Positions 1 to 4,625 of a DNA stretch of 10,733 bases are shown piece after piece. The translations under genes were made by a program, and so were the position numbers. This stretch comes from JACCYQ01 sp036675565 (lineage in GTDB: Bacteria > Bacteroidota > Bacteroidia > Chitinophagales > Chitinophagaceae). The notes beneath the pieces were generated by a model that worked only from the letters and a program-made list of their open reading frames with translations, ran no database searches and was not told where the DNA came from. The stretch spans positions 1-10,733 of the forward strand of contig JAKFER010000093.1 of the NCBI GenBank assembly GCA_036675565.1, written 5' to 3'. Positions within the stretch are counted from its first letter, which is position 1. Each line of letters begins with the position of its first letter.

Positions 1-551
1 TATCCATTTTCATCGGTACTGGTTCCTTTCGATTGATCACCCTTTACCTGGACACTTGCACCGATCACAGGTTCTCTGTTTTCATTTAATACCCGACCCC
101 GAACATTAATAGCTGGTGGTAAAGATATTTTTTGTTCGAAATGTGATGGAGTTTTGTTTTTAACTACCACAACCTTATCAACTATTGTATAACTCAAAGG
201 CTGTTCTTTAAAACATAGTTTGAGCACTTCTTCTATTGTCGCATCATTTACATTCAGGGTCACATGTTTACCCTTTTTAATCACATCTACGGTGTAAACA
301 AACTGATATCCGCTTTGCTTTTCAATCTGCATCAGCACTTTTTCAAGTGGTTTATCCCTTTCATGGATTGAGATGTTCTGACCCAGACCATTTGCACTGG
401 CGCCCAGGCAGATTGAAACCAATAGAATCGCTGTTAAATTCATCATCAGCAGCAGTTTAAACAGGTGCCTTCTATCATTAAATTTATGGATGAAGAGAGG
501 CAGGTTAAAAAAAGCAGTCCATTCCTGGCTGCAAAGAGCAGTCAAAGTCAT
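1..551 (-). CDS. SusC/RagA-type TonB-dependent receptor with STN domain, 5' part only
   Basis: This is the start of an outer-membrane TonB-dependent receptor, cut by the window edge after 183 codons. I translated it by hand from ATG at 551. Residues about 32-54 form a signal peptide (core LTAILLVSICLGASA). Residues about 62-132 match a secretin/TonB short N-terminal (STN) domain, with the typical pattern PLEKVLMQIEKQSGYQFVY. A CarboxypepD_reg-like beta domain begins near residue 147 (NVRGRVLNENREPVIGASV) and runs off the edge. The plug and barrel are not visible. An alternative start is the Met pair at residues 36-37, which would drop an unusually long N-terminal extension. STN domains contact FecR-type anti-sigma factors in the periplasm, and the gene sits 134 bases after the fecR-like gene. 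It is therefore inferred to be the sensor of that sigma/anti-sigma pair as well as an importer. The substrate is unknown. Confidence 0.93.
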   Translation of the reverse strand, partial: MTLTALCSQEWTAFFNLPLFIHKFNDRRHLFKLLLMMNLTAILLVSICLGASANGLGQNISIHERDKPLEKVLMQIEKQSGYQFVYTVDVIKKGKHVTLNVNDATIEEVLKLCFKEQPLSYTIVDKVVVVKNKTPSHFEQKISLPPAINVRGRVLNENREPVIGASVQVKGDQSKGTSTDENG

Positions 552-616
552 AACTTTGAATTGTTTGGTTAATAAATGAGATTTCCTTCCGGGTAATCTT
601 TGTTTTAATCAGACCT

Positions 617-646
617 GCCGGGGTGTTTGCGCACGCCGGCTTTTTT
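617..646 (+). terminator. Intrinsic-terminator-like hairpin on the plus strand
   Basis: GCCGG (617-621) pairs with CCGGC (636-640). After one G-G mismatch, GTG (623-625) pairs with CAC (632-634) around a six-base loop, and TTTTTT follows at 641-646. The T-run is on the plus strand, opposite to every gene in the window. On the minus strand the hairpin lies in the leader between the fecR-like gene and the susC-like gene and has no T-run after it. It may stop antisense transcription, or act as a leader or mRNA-end structure. No plus-strand gene feeding into it is visible. Confidence 0.6.
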
Positions 647-685
647 ATTAGAAAAGCTTATACTTTCAGATCCATCGTTGAATGA

Positions 686-1900
686 TCATTCCATAACAAT
701 CACTTTCTTTCCTTCAATCTTAAAATGCACACCACCTGTTTCTTCCAGGATTTTAAACACTTTTGCAGCACTCATATTTCTTGGCATTCCTCCCCTGAAA
801 ATTTTTGTTGGCTTGTCCTGATAAATTACGTCCACATCATACCATCTTGCAATTTCCCGCATCAACGCTTCTATTCTCATATCATGAAATTTAAAAGATC
901 CATTTTTCCAGGCCATTACTTCTTCGAGGTCAGGGTTCAGTGTTTCGGGTTTAGTGTTTGGGGTTAGCCTGGCCTGTTGACCTGGTTTAATCACAATAGA
1001 ATTATCAATCGGGAACCGGGAATTTGTTACACGTACTTTACCTTCAAGCAAAGTCACTTTTATATCCGCTTCATCATCGTAAGCATTTACATTAAAACGG
1101 GTACCCAGCACCGTTATATTCACCTCATCCCGGCTTACGATAAAAGGTTTGGCAGCATCATGCGCAATTTCAAAATAGGCTTCGCCTTTTACTTCCACCA
1201 TTCTTTCATTCCCAATAAATACTACCGGGTAGGTTAATGAACTTCCTGCGTTGAGCCATACCCGTGAGCCGTCGGCAAGTGTCATGTCAATAACTTTGGA
1301 ACCGCGAGGATTGGTCAGCGTATTGATAATCATCTCATCTGCCGAACCGGTGTACATGATTTTACCATCTGCCTGTTTCACTAATTGCACATCGCTGATA
1401 TTTGCTAAAGAGCCAACGCCTGCACTATCCAGGTAAATGATTTGACCATCGGCCAAAGTGATCATGGCCCGGTTTGCAGCCGGAGCAGAAATATCAGGGT
1501 TTGCAGCAGGTTGCTCTTTAATAACCAGATTATTTTGAGCACTATCGTCCAGCAGAGCATAATAATAAATACCAGCTCCTGCTAACAATATAATAGCCGC
1601 CGCGGTAACCGTGCGGGACCACCAGCTTTTTTTACCTTTCGTATACATTTCAACCAAACGCCCCTTTTCAGCAAAGTTTTGTTGATCCAGAACATTCATT
1701 AAAATAGGATCCCATCTCTTTTTATCAAGTTCTGGCATTTGTTGGTCAGTTTCCAACATTTCCATCATGATTTCTTTGAGCATTGCATCCTGATTATCCG
1801 ATGAAAAAAAATTCATCAATTCGTTTTCTTCCAGAATCGTGGCATCCTGGCTGGCGTACCGGGTAAGTAAATATCTCAGTCTTTCCTTGCTTTGATCCAT
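686..1900 (-). CDS. FecR-family anti-sigma factor (membrane-spanning)
   Basis: This 404-residue protein is a FecR-type regulator: its cytoplasmic N-terminus holds or activates the cognate ECF sigma factor, and its periplasmic part senses the receptor's STN domain. The N-terminal 1-90 is acidic and helical with no signal peptide. A single membrane segment lies at about 96-117 (TVTAAAIILLAGAGIYYYALL). A FecR domain covers about 198-293 (PRGSKVIDMTLADGSRVWLN, then GEAYFEI and VLGTRFNVNAY). A DUF4974-like C-terminal domain covers about 337-402 (FHDMRIEALMREIARWYDVDV). This is the usual length and order for the Bacteroidota family. It starts 80 bases after the sigma gene. An AGGAGA sequence lies 12 bases before the ATG (1913-1918), somewhat far for a ribosome binding site. 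The linker at about 311-325 is encoded by a 14-base tandem repeat, which is unusual. Confidence 0.96.
   Translation of the reverse strand: MDQSKERLRYLLTRYASQDATILEENELMNFFSSDNQDAMLKEIMMEMLETDQQMPELDKKRWDPILMNVLDQQNFAEKGRLVEMYTKGKKSWWSRTVTAAAIILLAGAGIYYYALLDDSAQNNLVIKEQPAANPDISAPAANRAMITLADGQIIYLDSAGVGSLANISDVQLVKQADGKIMYTGSADEMIINTLTNPRGSKVIDMTLADGSRVWLNAGSSLTYPVVFIGNERMVEVKGEAYFEIAHDAAKPFIVSRDEVNITVLGTRFNVNAYDDEADIKVTLLEGKVRVTNSRFPIDNSIVIKPGQQARLTPNTKPETLNPDLEEVMAWKNGSFKFHDMRIEALMREIARWYDVDVIYQDKPTKIFRGGMPRNMSAAKVFKILEETGGVHFKIEGKKVIVME
933..967 (-). repeat. 14-base tandem repeat, 2.5 copies, inside the fecR-like gene
   Basis: On the plus strand the units are GGGTTCAGTGTTTC (933-946), GGGTTTAGTGTTTG (947-960) and a partial GGGTTAG (961-967). 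They differ at two positions between the two full copies. The repeat encodes the linker between the FecR domain and the DUF4974-like domain (residues about 312-323, pattern PNTKPETLNP). A period of 14 is not a multiple of three, so gain or loss of one unit would shift the frame. Confidence 0.8.
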
Positions 1901-1912
1901 GATTTAATAATG

Positions 1913-1918
1913 TCTCCT
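1913..1918 (-). promoter_or_regulatory. Possible Shine-Dalgarno site of the fecR-like gene
   Basis: AGGAGA on the minus strand, 12 bases before the ATG at 1900. The match to the anti-SD is good but the spacing is long. Bacteroidota often initiate without SD pairing, so its role is uncertain. It supports translation starting at 1900 rather than further downstream. Confidence 0.35.
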
Positions 1919-1980
1919 GTATGATAAGACAACACCTAAACAAAGTGGGACTATTAACCTGAAAATAATTTTAAAGAAAA

Positions 1981-2586
1981 TCAGCCTTGAATTTTTAGCA
2001 GTACACTTATCAAAGTCACTGATAAGCCTTGCTGGTTGTGTATATTATTTCTTAAAAAACGAAGAGCGTGTACAAGTTGATTTTTTACTGTATGGGGTGA
2101 GATCTGCAATTGTTCAGCGATCTGTTCATGATTTAAACCTTGTTCGCGGCTCATGCGGTAAATTAATTTACGCTGCGGGGGTAGCTGATCCACCAGCTCT
2201 GCAATCATTTGCTGGCTTTCCCTCAGATCCAGTTGCTCAGTGGTGATATTGGAATAATCAACCGCATTGATTGCGTGTTGCTTCATACGTAGTTTCTCCC
2301 TGGCACATGATTTTTTGAAGTTCAAAGTTTTGTTAGTAGCTATTGTAAAAATATAAGCCGCATAATGTTCAATCTCATTTAATTTCTCTTTGTGATTCCA
2401 GATGCTGACGAAAACATCCTGCACAATTTCTTCTGTCACTTCCCGGGAACGTGTCATTTTTTGAATGAAGGGATGAATACGAGCAGTATAATGATAAAAT
2501 ATTTCAGTGAAGGCGGCAACATCACCTTTAGCGGTCCGGGCAAAAAGCTCTTTTTCGTTGGGTAGTATAAGAGACAGGCCTGACAT
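1981..2586 (-). CDS. ECF-family RNA polymerase sigma factor (FecI-like, Bacteroidota expansion type)
   Basis: This 201-residue protein is an extracytoplasmic-function sigma factor, which directs RNA polymerase to its target promoters when released by the anti-sigma factor. Sigma-70 region 2 spans about residues 22-90, with the conserved helix EEIVQDVFVSIWNHKEKL and then YIFTIATNKTLNF. Region 4 spans about 126-178, with LPPQRKLIYRMSREQGLNHEQIA where the helix-turn-helix begins, then ISPHTVKNQL. Regions 1.1 and 3 are absent, as expected for ECF sigmas. The order sigma, fecR, STN-receptor with the same strand and short gaps makes it the partner of the next gene. A short C-terminal tail after region 4 (about 180-201, ending in a hydrophobic stretch) is common in this family. 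The start at 2586 gives a normal N-terminus, and no strong SD is seen. Confidence 0.96.
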   Translation of the reverse strand: MSGLSLILPNEKELFARTAKGDVAAFTEIFYHYTARIHPFIQKMTRSREVTEEIVQDVFVSIWNHKEKLNEIEHYAAYIFTIATNKTLNFKKSCAREKLRMKQHAINAVDYSNITTEQLDLRESQQMIAELVDQLPPQRKLIYRMSREQGLNHEQIAEQLQISPHTVKNQLVHALRFLRNNIHNQQGLSVTLISVLLKIQG

Positions 2587-2668
2587 AAACGTACACTGAA
2601 ATTTTAAAAAACAGGTTATGAATGCAGGCTAATATACTGCAAATGATTATGTCATGTTATCTTTCAGA

Positions 2669-2692
2669 TGGAATAAAAAAATATTTATTCCA
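2669..2692. repeat. Perfect AT-rich inverted repeat at the end of the 87-residue gene
   Basis: TGGAATAAA (2669-2677) and TTTATTCCA (2684-2692) are perfect 9-base arms around a 6-base spacer. It overlaps the stop codon of the 87-residue gene. It could form a hairpin in a transcript from either strand, but it is AT-rich and is not followed by a T-run on the minus strand. A weak terminator, an mRNA-stabilising 3' end or an operator before the sigma gene are all possible. Confidence 0.5.
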
Positions 2693-2948
2693 GAATAGTC
2701 CTTTGGTTGACAGGTGTTGTCTTAGTCTGAGATTTTGATTCATGGATTGCTGAGACTTGTTTACCGATGAATATTTTTGCTATGGTAACTACACCATGCC
2801 AGGTGGCAGTTTGCCCCACTCTTCTGATTTTATTTTTACCATTGAAATCAATGAATTTATTGAATATATGAAATTTACCTTCCAGCTTCACTATTTCAAA
2901 ATTAATATCACCGTCAGCAGTTTTTAAAGAAAATTCTATTTTAGTCAT
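2685..2948 (-). CDS. Hypothetical protein, 87 residues, upstream of the sigma gene
   Basis: I do not recognise this protein. It has no signal peptide, membrane segment or cysteine, and looks soluble and cytoplasmic. Residues 1-60 alternate in a way that suggests beta strands (KIEFSLKT, INFEIVKL, KFHIFNKFIDF), followed by a glycine-containing segment with Trp (TATWHGVVTIAKIF). The last 20 residues are polar and likely disordered. Composition is unlike a shadow reading frame. In support of a real gene, a sigma70-like promoter lies 43 bases before the ATG and a terminator lies just upstream of that promoter. It ends 98 bases before the ECF sigma gene on the same strand, so the two may be co-transcribed. 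A link to sigma signalling is only suggested by position. Confidence 0.6.
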   Translation of the reverse strand: MTKIEFSLKTADGDINFEIVKLEGKFHIFNKFIDFNGKNKIRRVGQTATWHGVVTIAKIFIGKQVSAIHESKSQTKTTPVNQRTILE

Positions 2949-2991
2949 TTCGCATATCCATTATTGTTATAATCCTTTTCTGCAATTATTT

Positions 2992-3021
2992 ATTATATGT
3001 AATTTTTAAATGCAAGGTCAA
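2992..3021 (-). promoter_or_regulatory. Sigma70-like promoter for the 87-residue gene and possibly the sigma gene
   Basis: On the minus strand TTGACC (3021-3016) is followed after 18 bases by TATAAT (2997-2992), an excellent match to a generic -35/-10 pair. It lies 43 bases upstream of the ATG at 2948, giving a leader of about 35 bases. The Bacteroidota consensus differs (TTTG at -33 and TAnnTTTG at -7). The TTTG at -33 is present here, but the TAnnTTTG element is not. In AT-rich DNA a TATAAT can occur by chance, but its position directly after a terminator fits a promoter. Confidence 0.45.
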
Positions 3022-3047
3022 AGGCTGCACCTGATAATGGCTTTGGT

Positions 3048-3090
3048 AAAAAAGGGGAAGTTTTCCGGTTGTTTATTGGATTACTTCCCC
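3048..3090 (-). terminator. Strong intrinsic terminator, minus strand
   Basis: Read on the minus strand, GGGGAAGT (3090-3083) pairs perfectly with ACTTCCCC (3061-3054). A TT/TT internal loop follows, then a further three-pair inner stem (TCC 3064-3066 with GGA 3078-3080), and six T follow the stem (3053-3048). It would stop transcripts arriving from the SusC/SusD/TlpA-like operon or from the repeat region, and insulates the sigma unit downstream. Confidence 0.75.
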
Positions 3091-3216
3091 CGATCATGAC
3101 CTGTGGTTCTTCCATCCCGGCTGTGGGAGGAATGATTTTTGTAATACAAGTATAGCAGGTAGCAGCCCATTATACATATCAGACAACATGTTTATACTGC
3201 TTCTCATTCCAGTTTT

Positions 3217-3249
3217 AAAAAAAGGGGAGTAAGTAGAGAACAAACCCCC
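3217..3249 (-). repeat. Hairpin repeat copy 1
   Basis: GGGG (3224-3227) can pair with the C5 run at 3245-3249. The loop carries the shared core GTAAGTAGA (3229-3237) followed by an ACAAA-type stretch. On the minus strand the stem is followed by seven T (3223-3217), so this copy resembles an intrinsic terminator in the direction of the genes. Aligned on the minus strand, copies 1 and 3 share GTTTGTT, then TCTACTTACTCCC. Confidence 0.65.
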
Positions 3250-3391
3250 GAGTATGTGTTCATACACATGAGAAAACCTTATATGATGTTGATAATTGCA
3301 AAACATTTATCGTAAAACCATTTTCATGGTTTAATTTTTATTTGAAAAATAATTGCAAACTTACCAGGAGCAGACCCAATTATTAAATTAT

Positions 3392-3421
3392 AAAAAGAGG
3401 GGTAAGTAGACACGAACCCCT
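3392..3421 (-). repeat. Hairpin repeat copy 2
   Basis: AGGGG (3398-3402) pairs with CCCCT (3417-3421) around a 14-base loop that begins TAAGTAGA; the shared core GTAAGTAGA is at 3402-3410. On the minus strand the stem is followed by TCTTTTT, again terminator-like. The stem sequence differs from copy 3 while pairing is kept, which suggests the structure is what is conserved. Confidence 0.65.
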
Positions 3422-3489
3422 GGAACGTAATTACTCTGCCAAGAGTAAATTTATAAATGGATTAATAAGTTCAAAGATCTCAGGTGAAA

Positions 3490-3521
3490 GGGAGTAAGTA
3501 GAAACAAACTCCCGGTTTTTT
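3490..3521. repeat. Hairpin repeat copy 3
   Basis: GGGAG (3490-3494) pairs with CTCCC (3509-3513) around a 14-base loop that begins TAAGTAGA; the shared core GTAAGTAGA is at 3494-3502. Unlike copies 1 and 2, the T-run is on the plus strand (3516-3521), while the minus strand has only TTT after the stem. Spacing between copies is 174 and 92 bases, so this is not a regular array. Confidence 0.65.
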
Positions 3522-3528
3522 GTTTGCC

Positions 3529-3663
3529 TTATGAAAAGTTTCCATGCTGAACTGCCATTAAATTTTTGAAGGGAATTTCTGATTGTATTTTACTTAAGGG
3601 ATCCCTGAGGTATATAAATTTTGCCTTTAGTAAGTATTCTGAGTTAACCTGGTCTTTAAACAT
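3529..3663 (-). CDS. Doubtful small ORF, 44 residues
   Basis: An ATG-started frame of 44 codons ends just before hairpin repeat copy 3. Its composition is protein-like (N-terminus MFKDQVNSEYLLKAK, a mix of charged and hydrophobic residues, no long low-complexity runs). There is no recognisable motif, SD site or promoter, and an open frame of this length is not rare in AT-rich DNA. It could be a small protein, a fragment of a decayed gene, or chance. I do not recognise it. Confidence 0.2.
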   Translation of the reverse strand: MFKDQVNSEYLLKAKFIYLRDPLSKIQSEIPFKNLMAVQHGNFS

Positions 3664-3809
3664 GTTTGTTGAAATATTTGTTTTATCTTTTTAATTATAA
3701 CCGACTTCTTTCAGGTTATCAGCGGTTATCCAAAACCGTTATTTGTTGTTTAATTTCTTTAAAATACTTCATTGAATGGCACTTACTATTAAACAATCGT
3801 ACATAAAGG

Positions 3810-3993
3810 TTAGCCAGTATTAGCAGTGTTATTGATCGAAACCGAAGAAGGTACTTCCAAAGGGCGCAGACACTGTTCATCATCACAGGCCATATATTCA
3901 AGGCTTCCGATAATGTGTGGCAGCATTAAAAGGCTTTTCATTGTTTTCTTCAACATATTTTTTGAAATACTTAATTATAAATGAAATTATCCG
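3810..3993 (-). pseudogene. Remnant of a DsbD-type N-terminal (thiol-disulfide) domain protein
   Basis: A 48-codon frame from ATG 3956 to the stop at 3810 contains GSLEYMACDDEQCLRPLEVP. This fits the end of the periplasmic N-terminal domain of DsbD-like proteins, whose hallmark is [FY]MxCDDxxCLPPxxVxF; here the second P of CLPP is preceded by R. In the intact domain this motif follows about 100 residues of beta structure, which are missing here. A second frame, open from 3993 to 3901, reads EKPFNAATH just before the motif. That is the expected kind of residue run ahead of the motif, so a one- or two-base indel near 3910-3916 would join the frames. A stop at 3994-3996 closes the upstream frame. 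The remnant lies downstream of the TlpA-like gene and its CxxC is a redox motif, so it may be the relic of a further redox gene of that operon. Alternative: a real short CxxxC peptide starting at 3956, which I consider less likely. Confidence 0.6.
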
Positions 3994-4202
3994 CTATATG
4001 CACTGCATACATCGGGAAAGACAAAGTGAAACTCACCACCATTATTTACCAATTTGCAACGACACCATTTATCGGTATCTTATATGGATAATCCGGTTGC
4101 ATTGAATTTTGAATTCTAATTGCTTATATATAGACATTTGAAAAAGTAAAAAGGACTACTTAAAATAAAAATAAAGTTGAGTTTAGCATTACTCTAAAAG
4201 TT
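3994..4202. other. Intergenic segment with nothing recognisable
   Basis: I looked for the missing upstream part of the DsbD-like domain here in the three minus-strand frames and found only short stop-broken pieces. There is no clear terminator after the frameshifted gene at 4203, only AT-rich sequence. No plus-strand gene is supported; the open plus frame 3917-4105 overlaps the remnant and looks like chance. Confidence 0.5.
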
Positions 4203-4521
4203 TTATTTTATTTCTAACTCCTTTAAAACCCTAATTTTTTCATTGAGATTTAATAGTAATTGGATGAGGGGACCAAGTGCAGAACGATTGAATGTTATGA
4301 GGATCATAACATAGTTGCACGTTTTTTCAAGGCTCTTCCAAGTATCATACGGAGTTATACCAAAAAAGCGATCCTCACTTAGTTCATCATTAATCGTTTT
4401 TAAGTGTTAGCTGAAACGGTTTTGGTGAACCAGGTGGCACTTGTTTAGGATGGTCCCTGATCACAAAGAAGAATGCTGCCATGGCTATAACGGCCAGGCA
4501 TAATTGTTTTTTAAATATCAT
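4203..4521 (-). pseudogene. Small membrane-anchored protein gene split by a frameshift in an A5 run
   Basis: The first part starts at ATG 4521. It encodes a short basic head, a hydrophobic membrane segment (residues about 7-21, LCLAVIAMAAFFFVI) and a proline-rich linker (KQVPPGSPKPFQLTLK), and stops at 4390 after 43 residues. The next frame is open across this stop and continues for 64 residues to the stop at 4203, but has no early start codon of its own. It begins INDELSEDRFFGITPYDTW and ends in a charged, leucine-rich helix (NLNEKIRVLKELEIK). Removing one base from the five-A run (4397-4401 as T on the plus strand) joins the two as a 105-residue protein. The upstream frame also extends to an ATG at 4620, five bases after the TlpA-like stop, but that stretch looks non-coding. 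The family is not recognised. It may be a pseudogene, a sequencing error, or two separate small ORFs. Confidence 0.5.
4292..4312. repeat. Perfect 9-base inverted repeat with a 3-base spacer
   Basis: ATGTTATGA (4292-4300) and TCATAACAT (4304-4312) are exact reverse complements separated by GGA. The shape resembles a dimeric regulator's operator or a tight hairpin. It lies inside the second half of the frameshifted small gene (encoding part of NYVMILITF), so it may simply be coding sequence. No T-run directly follows it. Confidence 0.45.
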
Positions 4522-4625
4522 CAATTTATAGGATAGGGGAAAAAGGACTAATGTGGAATTAAATTCTTTTGAACAGAAGACTCTCCGGGAAGGTAAGGGT
4601 AAAGGGAGTACCATCAACATTTACA

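Larger units (their letters stand above)
3091..3809. other. Gene-poor, AT-rich intergenic region with hairpin repeats
   Basis: No convincing gene is visible here on either strand. The region holds three hairpin repeats (listed separately), one doubtful 44-residue ORF, and a small inverted repeat. In that inverted repeat AAACCAT at 3315-3321 faces ATGGTTT at 3326-3332, followed by an A/T-rich run. Open frames at 3094-3306 and 3719-3901 on the minus strand have compositions typical of chance frames, and the first runs straight through a hairpin repeat. The region separates the SusC/SusD/TlpA-like unit from the sigma unit and appears to be decayed or non-coding. Confidence 0.6.

Noticed and set aside
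680..691. 12-base palindrome GAATGATCATTC at the end of the fecR-like gene
   Set aside because: It overlaps the last codons and stop of the gene. A single 12-base palindrome is expected by chance in a window of this size.
3094..3306. 70-residue minus-strand open frame
   Set aside because: It runs through hairpin repeat copy 1 and has no recognisable motif or start context. Its end adjoining the terminator at 3090 is probably a coincidence.
3356..3363. TAnnTTTG (Bacteroidota -7 promoter element) on the minus strand
   Set aside because: No TTG element lies at the required distance upstream and no credible gene follows. Short degenerate motifs like this occur by chance in AT-rich DNA.
3217..3521. 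CRISPR array or integron attC cluster for the three GTAAGTAGA hairpins
   Set aside because: There are only three copies, with unequal spacing (174 and 92 bases), short conserved cores and no cas or integrase gene in the window.
3217..3521. Family of small peptides encoded on the minus strand across the hairpins (a reading such as GFVLYLLPFF before a stop)
   Set aside because: The similar readings come from the repeated DNA itself. For copies 1 and 2, which I followed upstream, no start codon lies in that frame, and stem pairing rather than the reading frame is what is preserved.
3719..3901. 60-residue minus-strand open frame
   Set aside because: It overlaps the DsbD-like remnant in a different frame and has the composition of a shadow frame.
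3917..4105. 62-residue plus-strand open frame
   Set aside because: It lies antisense to the DsbD-like remnant, has no start context and would be the only plus-strand gene. Its composition is not convincing.
4522..4620. N-terminal extension of the small membrane protein to an ATG at 4620
   Set aside because: The extension reads as a proline- and leucine-rich string without a signal-peptide shape. The basic head plus membrane segment starting at 4521 is a far better N-terminus.
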